Assembly (NCBI RefSeq): GCF_003732665.1
Contig: NZ_MOBP01000003.1
Location: 193,051 to 257,050, forward strand
Reading direction: 5' to 3'
Source of the DNA: Pseudomonas frederiksbergensis
Lineage (GTDB): Bacteria; Pseudomonadota; Gammaproteobacteria; Pseudomonadales; Pseudomonadaceae
DNA: 64,000 nt
Below, in pieces: positions 41,391 through 50,130 of the stretch (positions are counted from its first letter, which is position 1; every line of letters starts with the position of its first letter). Both the position numbers and the translations under genes were made by a program. Below the pieces are notes generated by a model. It saw only the letters and a program-made list of their open reading frames with translations. It ran no database searches and was not told the origin of the DNA.

Positions 41391-42359
41391 ATGGACATTC
41401 AAGCAAAACATCAACGCCGCACCGACGGTTCACTGAGCGTCGACCGCCGAACGCTGCTCAAGTGTTCGGCATGGGCCGGGGCCGGCGTGCTCTGGGCTCT
41501 GAGCGGCGGCATTCCCCGGGCGTTCGCGCTGGACAGTTCCGGCAACGTCAGCGACCCCAAGGCCTTGGCCAGCACCTTCCATTTTGTGCAGATCAGCGAC
41601 TCGCACATCGGCTTCAACAAGGAGGCCAACCCGGAGCCGGTGAAGACCTTACAGGTGGCCATCGACAAGGTTATCGCCCTGCCAAAACGGCCATCGCTGA
41701 TCCTGCACACCGGCGACATCACCCACCTTTCCAAAGCCGAAGAGTTCGACACCGCCGCGCAATTGCTCAAGGGCTTGCCGTCGACGATTCATTACGTGCC
41801 CGGCGAGCACGACACCCTCGACGAGGGCGGCGGCAAGCTCTACCTGGAGCGCTACGGCAAGGGCACCAAAGGCAACGGCTGGTACAGCTTCGATGACCAC
41901 GGCGTGCATTTCATTGCGCTGGTGAATGTCTTCAATTTCCAGGCCGGCCGGGAAGCTAATCTCGGCGCCGATCAACTGGCCTGGCTGGCGGACGACTTGC
42001 GCGCCGTGAGCACCAGCACGCCGATTGTGGTGTTCACCCATATTCCGTTGTGGACGATTTATCAGCCCTGGGGCTGGGGCACCGAGGATGGTGACCAGGC
42101 GATTGCCATGTTGCGCAAGTACGGCTCGGTGACGGTGTTGAACGGGCATATCCATCAGGTGATCCAGAAGGTCGAGGGCAACATCACCTTCCACACCGCC
42201 CGTGGCACGGCTTATCCACAACCCGCGCCGGGTGCGGCGCCATCGCCGGGGCCGATGACGGTGGCGGCGGATCAACTGCGCAATTACCTGGGGCTCACCG
42301 ATGTGCGAGCGACCCAGGGCGATCATCCGTTGGCGCTGATCGATTCGACATTGGTTTAG
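41391..42359 (+). CDS. Tat-exported metallophosphoesterase
   Basis: This 322-residue protein has a Tat-type leader (DRRTLLKCSAWAGAG, about residues 19-33) and a calcineurin-like domain. Its metal-binding blocks are ISDSHIG, HTGDITH, PGEHDT (usually GNHD; here Glu for Asn), FTHIPL and NGHIHQ. It would hydrolyse phosphoester bonds in the periplasm with a two-metal centre. The Tat route suggests folding and metal loading in the cytoplasm. It forms an operon with the cupredoxin, and both appear to be controlled by the divergent ECF factor. Confidence 0.9.
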   Translation: MDIQAKHQRRTDGSLSVDRRTLLKCSAWAGAGVLWALSGGIPRAFALDSSGNVSDPKALASTFHFVQISDSHIGFNKEANPEPVKTLQVAIDKVIALPKRPSLILHTGDITHLSKAEEFDTAAQLLKGLPSTIHYVPGEHDTLDEGGGKLYLERYGKGTKGNGWYSFDDHGVHFIALVNVFNFQAGREANLGADQLAWLADDLRAVSTSTPIVVFTHIPLWTIYQPWGWGTEDGDQAIAMLRKYGSVTVLNGHIHQVIQKVEGNITFHTARGTAYPQPAPGAAPSPGPMTVAADQLRNYLGLTDVRATQGDHPLALIDSTLV

Positions 42360-42373
42360 GGGAGGGGGCTTTG

Positions 42374-42682
42374 ATGAAAACGCGATTGTTGGCTGTGCTG
42401 TGCCTGATGCTGTCGATGCCGGTGTGGGCGCAGGAGGTGAAAATCGATATCAAGGAATTCATGTTCGGTCCCAAGGACATGACCGTGGCCGTGGGCACCA
42501 AAGTGACGTGGGTCAACGATGACCAGATCCCGCACACCGTGGCGGAAACCCACAAGGTGTTTCGCTCGGGGGCACTGGATACCAATGACACTTTTTCCTA
42601 CGTGTTCAACACGCCGGGGGAGTTCGAGTATTTCTGCGCGCTGCATCCGCAGATGATCGGGAAGATTGTGGTGAGCCAATAA
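42374..42682 (+). CDS. Cupredoxin (small type-1 copper protein)
   Basis: This 102-residue periplasmic protein has a signal peptide (VWAQ, about residue 20) and a plastocyanin/amicyanin-like fold. All four type-1 copper ligands are visible: His54 in IPHTV, Cys88, His91 and Met94 in YFCALHPQM. It should carry single electrons. Its ATG lies 14 bp after the phosphoesterase stop. The redox partner is unknown; an interplay with the upstream metalloenzyme is inferred only from the operon. Confidence 0.9.
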   Translation: MKTRLLAVLCLMLSMPVWAQEVKIDIKEFMFGPKDMTVAVGTKVTWVNDDQIPHTVAETHKVFRSGALDTNDTFSYVFNTPGEFEYFCALHPQMIGKIVVSQ

Positions 42683-42703
42683 GCGGGAGCGCCCCTGATC
42701 CAA

Positions 42704-42793
42704 TGTGGGAGCGGGCTTGCTCGCGAATGCGGGGTGCCAGTCAACAAATGTGTTGAATGTAACGCCGCATTCGCGAGCAAGCCCGCTCCCACA
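42704..42793. repeat. Inverted REP pair
   Basis: Two REP arms around AATGCGGGGTGCCAGTC-like sequence lie between the convergent cupredoxin and hypothetical genes. Confidence 0.85.
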
Positions 42794-42810
42794 ATGGGAA
42801 AGTGTTGGGT

Positions 42811-43296
42811 TTAGAGATCCAGCCCTTCCTGCACCACCGACAGCCAATTCACCTCGGTCAGCGCCACCGCATCCGGCTGTTGCCCGGATTGTTCGATGGA
42901 CTGCAGCCACCACTGCGTTTCGCCGTGTTCGCTTACGGTGCGCAGCAACGGAATCTCCTTGCCCTTGAGCTGAATCTCGACCCGGCCTTCGCCATCGGCG
43001 GTGAAGCGCACGATGGGTACGAAGGTGATGCTGTGGTGGTTGCCTTCGATCACCAATTGGTCGATGGCGTATGCGTAGGTCGCGCCGTTCGGGTGGCGCT
43101 CGAACACATGGGTGGGGTTGCGTCGGATGCTCAGGCCCGCTTCGAGCAGCGGCTTGAGCCAGGCTTCGATCTGGTGATACATCCCGTACACTTGGCCCGG
43201 CCAACTGTCGATCGCCTGATCGCTGGCGGTGTTCGCGTCGACGTCGGTGTGCCGGGTTTCTCGCAGTTTTGCGGCGAGCTCGTCTGCCTTACTCAT
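42811..43296 (-). CDS. Hypothetical protein of 161 residues
   Basis: I do not recognise a named family. The protein starts MSKADELAAKL behind AGGGAA, has no signal peptide, and carries a central beta-rich part (YAYAIDQLVIEGNHHSITFVPI, then RVEIQLKGKEIPLL) after a helical start. The shape is that of a small cytosolic domain protein. It reads away from the RNase gene and is probably a single-gene unit. Upstream in-frame extension is rejected for lack of a ribosome site. Confidence 0.7.
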   Translation of the reverse strand: MSKADELAAKLRETRHTDVDANTASDQAIDSWPGQVYGMYHQIEAWLKPLLEAGLSIRRNPTHVFERHPNGATYAYAIDQLVIEGNHHSITFVPIVRFTADGEGRVEIQLKGKEIPLLRTVSEHGETQWWLQSIEQSGQQPDAVALTEVNWLSVVQEGLDL

Positions 43297-43443
43297 GTCG
43301 ATTCCCTGTCCTGATGTAAGTGTGATCGTAGCTCTTTCAAGGTAATGCACGTTTTGCCCTGCGTCATGCGCTTGCAACACAAGCGTGACAAAAACATCCC
43401 CTGGCCGATATCCGGCCAGGCACTATCCCCAAGGAGTGGGTAT

Positions 43444-44109
43444 ATGAAAAAGCTTTACACAGCCATCGCAATTCTCGCGATCACCTTCGGCCACATCGGC
43501 CTGAGCAGCGCCCGGCAATCCCAGCAAGGCAAGGCCCCGGTCGAATCGGTGGCGGGGGTATTCGATTACTACCTGTTGACGCTGTCCTGGTCGCCAACCT
43601 TTTGCCTGACTCACAAAGATGACGCGCAATGTTCCGGCAAAGGCTATGGCTTTGTCCTGCATGGTCTTTGGCCGCAATACGCCAAGGGCGGCTGGCCGGA
43701 GTCGTGTCCGCCGATGGTGGCGCTTTCGCCTGCCGAACGCACCCAAGGGCTGACGTTGTTCCCGACCCCGAAGTTGCTTGAGCACGAATGGGCCAAGCAC
43801 GGCACCTGCAGCGGTCTCGGCGCGAAGGGGTATCTGGATGCGGCGGACAAAGCGGTCGGCGCGGTGAAAATCCCGGAGCAACTGCAACCCTTGAGCGGCA
43901 CGCACTACTTCCCGGCGAAGAAAATCGCCGAACTGTTTCGCGAGAACAACCCCGGGATTGCGGCGGACGGTATCGCGGTGGTCTGTAGTGGTCCCGAATT
44001 ATCGGAAGTGCGGGTTTGCATGGGCAAGGACTTGGGGTTCGGCGCGTGCGGCAAAGGCGTGAAGACGTCGTGTCGTGACGGGGATATCCGGGTTCCGTCG
44101 TCGCGCTAA
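43444..44109 (+). CDS. Ribonuclease T2 family protein
   Basis: This 221-residue secreted endoribonuclease has a signal peptide (about residues 1-22) and both catalytic segments of RNase T2/RNase I: CAS1 VLHGLWPQY and CAS2 EHEWAKHGTCSG, each with its catalytic His. Several Cys pairs fit the disulfide pattern. It degrades RNA in the periplasm. The start is the ATG before KKLYTAIA with AAGGAG upstream; 33 upstream in-frame codons are not coding. Confidence 0.92.
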   Translation: MKKLYTAIAILAITFGHIGLSSARQSQQGKAPVESVAGVFDYYLLTLSWSPTFCLTHKDDAQCSGKGYGFVLHGLWPQYAKGGWPESCPPMVALSPAERTQGLTLFPTPKLLEHEWAKHGTCSGLGAKGYLDAADKAVGAVKIPEQLQPLSGTHYFPAKKIAELFRENNPGIAADGIAVVCSGPELSEVRVCMGKDLGFGACGKGVKTSCRDGDIRVPSSR

Positions 44110-44133
44110 ATTGCTCGGATAAAGCACTAAAAC

Positions 44134-44223
44134 TGTGGGAGCGGGCTTGCTCGCGAAGGCGGTGTGTCAGGCAACAGCTTTGTTGGATGTGCTACTGCAT
44201 TCGCGAGCAAGCCCGCTCCCACA
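44134..44223. repeat. Inverted REP pair
   Basis: Two REP arms around GGTGTGTCAGGCAACAGC-like sequence, directly after the RNase gene. Confidence 0.85.
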
Positions 44224-44329
44224 GGATTGTGGCGGTCGGCCCGTGAACCCGGCATTTGATCAAATCCGCCATATCCCTCATCCTTGCGCGCTTCAAAGGA
44301 TTGCCAGAAAAGCCTGCAAGGAGCTTTAG

Positions 44330-44584
44330 CCACTGCTCCATTCACCGGGCTGTTGCGGATGCCGGTCAACTTCACCGACAAACTGAAACTGGTGAACGCG
44401 ACAACCGGCGAGCGATGGAGTCGCTGACTTTGGAGAAAAATGGCTGATTACGTGTGGGCCTTCTATTAATGCCAATGTTGATGCTAACCATGCGAATGCT
44501 CCGCGCTTGTTTACTAGCAAAATTTCAGCCGGGAAGTCAGCCAGCGATTTGTTGTTTGAGTCGATAATGAAAGAGTTTTCCTGA
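44330..44584 (+). pseudogene. Decayed small gene remnant
   Basis: One frame reads TAPFTGLLRMPVNFTDKLKL and continues VNATTGE before a stop at about 44426. The +1-shifted frame then reads DFGEKWLITCGPSINANVDA through FTSKISAGKSASDLLFESIM to a TGA at 44582-44584. Together they look like one protein of about 80 residues that has lost its start codon and suffered one frameshift near 44400. The TGA is one base from the next ATG, like a former operon junction. No family is recognised. Confidence 0.4.
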
Positions 44585-44585
44585 T

Positions 44586-45113
44586 ATGAAGAAGTCGTTT
44601 GTTTTGTTGCTCATTCTTATTTGTTCTGGCTGCGCAAAGGACCCTGTCAAGCCGCCGGCCGACTTGAGGTACTTGTCGGTCGATAGAAACGATCTTTCTA
44701 TTTATGATATTAGTTATGACTCGGACATTGATCTTCTTGATTTATTTGATCGCGGGGAAGGCGTAGGTTATGCGGCGGCAATGTTGGTGTGTGCATTGGG
44801 AGATGATCAAGAATTTTCGATAAAGCACAATATCCGACTTGCAGCCTATGGCTCGATCAGAGGTGGCGGACATACAAAAACAGATGGGACGTTTAGATAC
44901 GTAACCAGCACCTTGTTGAGTGAGTACAGCAGCGATGGCGGACTGCGTAGAGACCTGACTTCCAATGAGTTAAAGGTGATCTTGGGTGACAAGGCAAGCA
45001 TCCCCTGCAAAGTTCTCATCACCGCCTACGGCTATAAGCCTTACTACTCAAACACCCTGTACATCCCCACTACCGACCTCCTACGCGAAATCAACAAACC
45101 GAAATCCAACTGA
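44586..45113 (+). CDS. Lipoprotein of unknown function
   Basis: This 175-residue protein has a lipoprotein signal peptide with CSGC (Cys at about residue 16). The body contains LRYLSVDRNDLSIYDISYDS and YGSIRGGGHTKTDGTFRYVTS. I know no family for it. It is somewhat AT-richer than its neighbours and follows the decayed frame by one base, so it may be the surviving part of a small acquired two-gene unit, for example an effector-immunity-like or periplasmic inhibitor pair. That role is speculation. Confidence 0.75.
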   Translation: MKKSFVLLLILICSGCAKDPVKPPADLRYLSVDRNDLSIYDISYDSDIDLLDLFDRGEGVGYAAAMLVCALGDDQEFSIKHNIRLAAYGSIRGGGHTKTDGTFRYVTSTLLSEYSSDGGLRRDLTSNELKVILGDKASIPCKVLITAYGYKPYYSNTLYIPTTDLLREINKPKSN

Positions 45114-45121
45114 CAAAACCC

Positions 45122-45150
45122 GGAGGCGCGATCTTCACCCCCGCGCCTCC
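45122..45150. terminator. Inverted repeat between convergent genes
   Basis: Arms GGAGGCGCG and CGCGCCTCC pair perfectly over nine bases and span the end of the LysR gene. There is no clear T-run. Confidence 0.4.
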
Positions 45151-45986
45151 TCACTTAACGCCCCCTTCAAAAACTCCACCAACGCCCGCTGCATCCCGGT
45201 CAACGTGCCTTCACGACTCACCAGCGCCAATTCCGACGCCGGCAGTTCAGGCAAATCCGTACACACGGTATGCTCCGGCAACACCGCCGACTCCGGCAGC
45301 ACCGATATCCCCAACCCCGAAGCCACCGCTGCTTGAATCCCGGTCAGGCTATGGCTGCCGAACGCCACACGCCAGGGCCGTTGGGCCACATCCAGCAATC
45401 GGGTGGCTCGCTGGCGATAGATGCAGCCCTGGGGAAACAGCGCCAACGGCAACACACCATTGGCCGAATCCACCCCGGCACCTTTCACCCACACCAGTAC
45501 TTCCGGCCAGGACGCCCAGCACGGTCCGCTGTCGGGTTCGCGTTTGATCAGGGCGATGTCGATGTCGCCGGCATCGAGTTTCTGCTTGAGGTCGAGGCTC
45601 ATGCCGCTGATGGTTTCCAGGCGCGCCTGGGGTTTAGCCTGGTTGAAGCCGGCGAGGAGCACGGCCATGCGTCGGGCGTCGAAGTCTTCCGGGACGCCGA
45701 GGCGCAGGATCTCCAGATCGACGTCGCTGGCCAGGGCCTGCACCGCTTCCGAGGACAGCGCCAGCAAACGTCGGGCATAACCGATCAGCCGTTCGCCGTG
45801 TTCGGTGACGCAGACGTTTTGCCCGGTGCGGTCGCGAATCAACAGCGGGTGGCCGATCAGCTCTTCCAGTTTGCGCAGTTGTTGGCTGACAGTGGACTGA
45901 GTACGGTGCACGCGCTCGGCGGCGCGGGTGAAACTACCTTCGTCGACCACGCAGACGAAGCTCTTGAGCAGTTCGAGGTCGAGCAT
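45135..45986 (-). CDS. LysR-family transcriptional regulator
   Basis: This 283-residue LTTR has an N-terminal winged helix-turn-helix at about residues 1-60 (LELLKSFVCVVDEGSFTRAAERVHRTQSTVSQQLRKLE) and a two-lobed effector domain starting near residue 90. It is divergent from the haloacid dehalogenase/aldolase pair with 108 bp between starts, so those genes are its probable targets. The intergenic region includes TTCAACTGAGATAGC-like sequence, but I cannot define a clear T-N11-A box with confidence. Confidence 0.92.
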   Translation of the reverse strand: MLDLELLKSFVCVVDEGSFTRAAERVHRTQSTVSQQLRKLEELIGHPLLIRDRTGQNVCVTEHGERLIGYARRLLALSSEAVQALASDVDLEILRLGVPEDFDARRMAVLLAGFNQAKPQARLETISGMSLDLKQKLDAGDIDIALIKREPDSGPCWASWPEVLVWVKGAGVDSANGVLPLALFPQGCIYRQRATRLLDVAQRPWRVAFGSHSLTGIQAAVASGLGISVLPESAVLPEHTVCTDLPELPASELALVSREGTLTGMQRALVEFLKGALSEEARG

Positions 45987-46094
45987 GGCAGTCTCCTTGA
46001 TATTCGATTTTCAACTGAGATAGCGGCATGGATTTAATTTCACACTATCACCAAGCACTCATAAGCTGAAGCTCTCATCTCAGAGGACAGGCTC

Positions 46095-46799
46095 ATGACA
46101 CTCCAGCACACCCCGCGCCCCGAATGGCTGACCTTCGATTGCTACGGCACCTTGATCCAATGGGATGAGGGCCTGAAAGCCGTGGCCGCCGAGATTTTGC
46201 AGGACAAGGGCGATCACTTGATCAATGTCGATCAGCTCATCGCGGTGTACGACCGCCACGAACATCAACTGGAGCAGACCCCGCCGCACCGCTCGTTTCG
46301 CCAATTGAGCACCCTCGGATTGCAACTCGCCCTGGAAGAGCTGGGCCTGAGGAGTCTTCCTGAAGACAGTCAGCGCCTGGCCGGGGCGATTCCACGGATG
46401 CCACCGTTTCCGGAGGTGATTGAGACCCTTGCGCGGCTGAAAGCCATGGGCTTCAAGTTGTGCATCGTGTCTAACACCGATGACGACATCATTGCCGGCA
46501 ACGTCGCGCAACTCGGCGGGCACATCGACCGGGTGATCACCGCGCAACAGGCCGGCGCCTACAAGCCCAATCCACGGCTGTTTGACTACGCTCATGCGCA
46601 ACTGGGCGTGGGGCGTGAGCAAGTGGTGCATATTTGCGCGAGCCCGATGCTCGACCACACCGCCGCCCGGGACATGCAGTTTCGTTGCGTCTGGATCGAT
46701 CGCGGCACCGGTCGGCAATTGCTGCCGGACTATCGACCCGATGCGATCCTCAGCACCCTGGATCAAGTGGTGCCGCTGTTCACATCCCTTGGCTGGTAA
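46095..46799 (+). CDS. Haloacid dehalogenase type II family protein
   Basis: This 234-residue HAD hydrolase has the nucleophile Asp in LTFDCYGTLI (about residue 15), motif II in CIVSNTDDD, the Lys in AGAYKPNPRLF, and HICASPMLDH. It fits L-2-haloacid dehalogenase-like enzymes, which may act on 2-haloacids or on phosphorylated metabolites. It is 17 bp upstream of a class II aldolase gene, and the two probably form a small catabolic operon under the divergent LysR regulator. The true substrate is unknown. Confidence 0.88.
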   Translation: MTLQHTPRPEWLTFDCYGTLIQWDEGLKAVAAEILQDKGDHLINVDQLIAVYDRHEHQLEQTPPHRSFRQLSTLGLQLALEELGLRSLPEDSQRLAGAIPRMPPFPEVIETLARLKAMGFKLCIVSNTDDDIIAGNVAQLGGHIDRVITAQQAGAYKPNPRLFDYAHAQLGVGREQVVHICASPMLDHTAARDMQFRCVWIDRGTGRQLLPDYRPDAILSTLDQVVPLFTSLGW

Positions 46800-46816
46800 C
46801 TCACGGAGTCATCGCT

Positions 46817-47584
46817 ATGGCACACACCCTTGCAGGCAGTTCCCGTCCGGCGCGTTATGCCGATCTGAATCTGGATGCGGAAGACGCCGTCATCGCCCGC
46901 GCGGAACTGGCGGCGTGTTTTCAACTGGCGGCGCTGCACGGTCTGGAGGAGGGCATCTGCAACCACTTCTCGGCCATGGTGCCGGGGCGCGATGACCTGT
47001 TTTTTGTAAATCCTTATGGCTATGCGTTTGCCGAGATCAGCGCCGAGCATCTGCTGGTCTGCGACTTTCAAGGCAATGTCGTGGACGGTGAAGGGCAACC
47101 GGAAGCAACGGCGTTCTACATCCATGCCCGGCTGCATAAGCAAATGCCAAGGGTGCGGGTGGCGTTCCACACCCACATGCCCAACGCCACCGCGCTGTGC
47201 CTGCTGCAAGGCCCGCCATTGTTGTGGCTGGGGCAAACGGCGTTGAAGTTTTACGGGCGCACGGCGGTGGATGAGGATTACAACGGTTTGGCCCTCGGTG
47301 AGTCGGAAGGCGACCGGATTGCCAGCGTGTTAGGGGATGCCGACATTCTGTTTCTGAAGAATCACGGCGTGATGGTGTGCGGGCCGACCATCGCCGAGAC
47401 CTGGGACGATTTGTATTACCTGGAGCGTGCGGCGCAGGTGCAGTTGCTGGCGATGGCGACCCAGCGTGAACTCAAGCCTGTGCCCCATGACATTGCCCAG
47501 CGGGCTTATGAGCAGATGCGCCTCGGGGATGCGGAGAGTGCCCGGGCGCATTTGCGCAGTGCGATGCGGCGGTTGGCGCTTTAG
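46817..47584 (+). CDS. Class II aldolase/adducin family protein
   Basis: This 255-residue protein has the zinc-binding pair HTHMPN (about residue 116-121) and NHG in FLKNHGVMVCGP (about 182), and the start region ARAELAACFQLAALHGLEEGICNHFS. Members include fuculose-phosphate aldolase and decarboxylases of the same fold. The start is the ATG behind CACGGAG; an earlier frame reads into the dehalogenase gene and is ignored. Substrate is not deducible. Confidence 0.88.
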   Translation: MAHTLAGSSRPARYADLNLDAEDAVIARAELAACFQLAALHGLEEGICNHFSAMVPGRDDLFFVNPYGYAFAEISAEHLLVCDFQGNVVDGEGQPEATAFYIHARLHKQMPRVRVAFHTHMPNATALCLLQGPPLLWLGQTALKFYGRTAVDEDYNGLALGESEGDRIASVLGDADILFLKNHGVMVCGPTIAETWDDLYYLERAAQVQLLAMATQRELKPVPHDIAQRAYEQMRLGDAESARAHLRSAMRRLAL

Positions 47585-47611
47585 ATTTTCAGATTTTCAG
47601 CGACTGGGAGG

Positions 47612-47700
47612 GCTTCTTCGCGAGCAAGCCCGCTCCCACAGGGAATTTGTGAACGCCACAGGCCCCCTGTGGGAGCGGGCTTGCTCGCGAATGCGGTATC
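47612..47700. repeat. Two outward REP elements
   Basis: One REP arm in complement orientation (TTCGCGAGCAAGCCCGCTCC) is followed by a direct arm (GTGGGAGCGGGCTTGCTCGC) about 30 bases on, between convergent genes. Confidence 0.85.
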
Positions 47701-47707
47701 CCCAATC

Positions 47708-48349
47708 TCAGCCTGCTTGAACCGGCAACCCCAGCGCCACCAAATCCCCGCGCAATTGCGCCGCATTGAAGAACTGAATTCCGTGAAGTCCCACCCGCTG
47801 CGCCCCTTCAATATTCGGCAGGTGATCATCAATGAACACCGCCCGACTCATATCAACGTCATAACGTGACGCCAGCAGCTGGAAAATCTCCGGCGAAGGC
47901 TTGATCACGCCTTCGGCTCCCGACACCAGAATCCCTTCGAAACGCTGCAAGAACTCAAAACGCTCAAGGGCTATCGGGAAGGTTTCGGCGGACCAGTTGG
48001 TCAGCGCCAGTAGCCGGATGCCATTGGCGTGCAGTTCATCGAGGATGGCCACCGTGTCTTCAATGGCGCCGTCGAGCGTTTCTTCCCAGCGTTCGCGGTA
48101 GGCGCGGATCAATGCTTCCTGATCCGGATGCCGGGCGATGGCTTCCTCGATCGCTTCCTGCCAGCTCCGGCCCCGATCCTGTTGTTCGTTCCAGGCGGTG
48201 TGGCAGACCTCCGTCAGGAAGGTTTCCATCGCCTCGACGTCGTCACCGAACAATTTTTTGTAAAGGTTTCTGGGGTTCCAGCGGATAAGTACATTGCCGA
48301 GATCGAAAACGGCGGTATTGATGGCCACCGGGTGAGACTGAGCACTCAT
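47708..48349 (-). CDS. HAD-IA family hydrolase
   Basis: This 213-residue phosphatase has motif I VFDLGNVLIRW (about residues 14-24), motif II LLALTNWSAE, motif III Lys in VIKPSPEIF and motif IV VFIDDHLPNIEGA. The YihX-like type acts on small phosphate esters such as glucose-1-phosphate. I use the ATG at residue five of the longer frame because GGAGGAAA precedes it. Substrate is inferred from resemblance only. Confidence 0.9.
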   Translation of the reverse strand: MSAQSHPVAINTAVFDLGNVLIRWNPRNLYKKLFGDDVEAMETFLTEVCHTAWNEQQDRGRSWQEAIEEAIARHPDQEALIRAYRERWEETLDGAIEDTVAILDELHANGIRLLALTNWSAETFPIALERFEFLQRFEGILVSGAEGVIKPSPEIFQLLASRYDVDMSRAVFIDDHLPNIEGAQRVGLHGIQFFNAAQLRGDLVALGLPVQAG

Positions 48350-48505
48350 GTTTTCCTCCATGGGTAAACCTGCGGGACAGGTCCTGAGGCCTTTGATCCT
48401 AGCAGAGAAGGTTTTCCCATTGGCCCCGCACCACCCCGTAGACTAAGCTCACAAAATATAAGGGCTTTGGGCCTTTGCCCTCGCCGTGCCCTCCAGGAAA
48501 CACCT

Positions 48506-50074
48506 TTGCCTATCCCCATTCACGACTCGCACCACGCCCCTGGCGCGCTTAAACGCTTGCCGCTGCTCAAGGCCGCGGCGTTTTTTATTGGGGCGGTGTG
48601 CCTGTGTCTGTGCGGTTTGCTGTATTTGCAACTGGAGCAATCGCGCCGTCATGACCTGGCCCTGGCCGAAGTGGCGTCATCGAACCTGACCCGGGCCATG
48701 GCGCAGCAGGCCGAAGATGCCTTCATGAAGGCCGATCTGGTGCTCACCAGCCTGGCGGACTGGATTCAGGTCGACGGTTACGAGGCGGCGCAGTTGCCAC
48801 GTTTGCACAACACCTTCGTCCGGCGGGTGCAGGCCCTGCATCAGTTGCACGGGATTTTCCTCTTCGACAAACAGGGCCAGTGGGTCGTGACCTCGTTCCA
48901 GGATTTGCCCCGGGGCTCGGGGGTGATGGACCGTGAGTACTTTAAGTTCCACCAGCAAAACGTCTCGTCCCTGGCGCACATCGGCCCGGCGATTCGCAGC
49001 CGCGAGAACGGCGAATGGATCATTCCGGTGACCAAACGCGTCAACGACAAGGACGGCAATTTCCAGGGCGTGTTGCTGGCCGGGATCAAAATGGCGTACT
49101 TCGATCAGTTCTTCAAAAGCTTCAGCATTGATGAACATGGGGCGATGTTTTTGGCGCTCACCAACGGCACGTTGCTGGCGCGGCGGCCATTTGTGGAATC
49201 GCAGATTGGTACGTCCGTGGCCCAGGGCACGATTTTCCAGAAGCACTTGCCCAACGCCAATTCCGGCAATGCGATGATCGGCTCGGTGGTTGACGGCACG
49301 GTTCGTTTATACGGTTACCGACAGTTGGAGAGCTACCCGCTGGTGGTGTCGGCGGCCTCCTCGAAGGACGCGATTCTCAAGGATTGGTACGCCACGGCTT
49401 TTCAGTCCAGCGTCATCGTCGCGCTGGTGGTGCTTGGTGTGGGGCTGTTCGGTTGGGTGTTCATTCATCAGGTGCGCGACGGTGGGCGAATCGAAGCGGA
49501 CCTGCGCGCCGCCCAGGAAGCCCTGGAGCTGATCGCGACCCACGACAGCCTGACCGGCCTGGCCAATCGGCGCTTGTTCGAACGGGCGCTGGACGTCGAG
49601 TTCGGTCGAGGCGCACGGCAAGCAAGCCCGTTGAGCCTGGTGATGCTCGATATCGATTTCTTCAAGCGTTACAACGACACCTACGGCCATGTGGCGGGGG
49701 ATCATTGCCTGGCAGAAGTGGCGCGGGCACTGAAAAGTTGCTGCCACCGCAAGGCTGATCTGGCGGTGCGTTACGGCGGCGAAGAGTTCGCCGTGCTGCT
49801 GCCGGACACCGACATTCACGGCGCGTTGGTGATTGCCGAGCAGATTCGCCGCAGTGTCATGGACAAAAACATCACCCACAGCGGCTCGCCCACGGGCTAC
49901 GTGACGGTCAGCCTGGGTTGCTATGCATTTGTGCCCACTGGCCGGGACAGCATCGAAGTGTTTATCCAGCGCGCGGACGCGGCCTTGTATCAGGCTAAAC
50001 ATTCAGGCCGAAACCGTTCGGCGGTGCTGTCGATGGAGGGTGGTGTCGAGGCACTGATGCGTTCGGATCGTTGA
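48506..50074 (+). CDS. Membrane-bound diguanylate cyclase with periplasmic sensor
   Basis: This 522-residue protein has TM1 at about residues 22-42, a periplasmic sensor of about 240 residues (dCache-like, with REYFKFHQQN and GNFQGVLLAGI), TM2 at about 300-325, and a GGDEF domain with the active motif YGGEEFAV. The inhibitory I-site RKAD lies five residues before GGEEF, so c-di-GMP feedback is likely. I set a TTG start behind CCAGGAAAC; an earlier TTG is possible. It likely adjusts biofilm or motility. No partner genes are adjacent. Confidence 0.92.
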   Translation: MPIPIHDSHHAPGALKRLPLLKAAAFFIGAVCLCLCGLLYLQLEQSRRHDLALAEVASSNLTRAMAQQAEDAFMKADLVLTSLADWIQVDGYEAAQLPRLHNTFVRRVQALHQLHGIFLFDKQGQWVVTSFQDLPRGSGVMDREYFKFHQQNVSSLAHIGPAIRSRENGEWIIPVTKRVNDKDGNFQGVLLAGIKMAYFDQFFKSFSIDEHGAMFLALTNGTLLARRPFVESQIGTSVAQGTIFQKHLPNANSGNAMIGSVVDGTVRLYGYRQLESYPLVVSAASSKDAILKDWYATAFQSSVIVALVVLGVGLFGWVFIHQVRDGGRIEADLRAAQEALELIATHDSLTGLANRRLFERALDVEFGRGARQASPLSLVMLDIDFFKRYNDTYGHVAGDHCLAEVARALKSCCHRKADLAVRYGGEEFAVLLPDTDIHGALVIAEQIRRSVMDKNITHSGSPTGYVTVSLGCYAFVPTGRDSIEVFIQRADAALYQAKHSGRNRSAVLSMEGGVEALMRSDR

Positions 50075-50130
50075 TAGGGTGAACAGGCAGGCCTGATTCA
50101 ATCGGCAAATCAGAAGCTGCCTTTGCGCGT

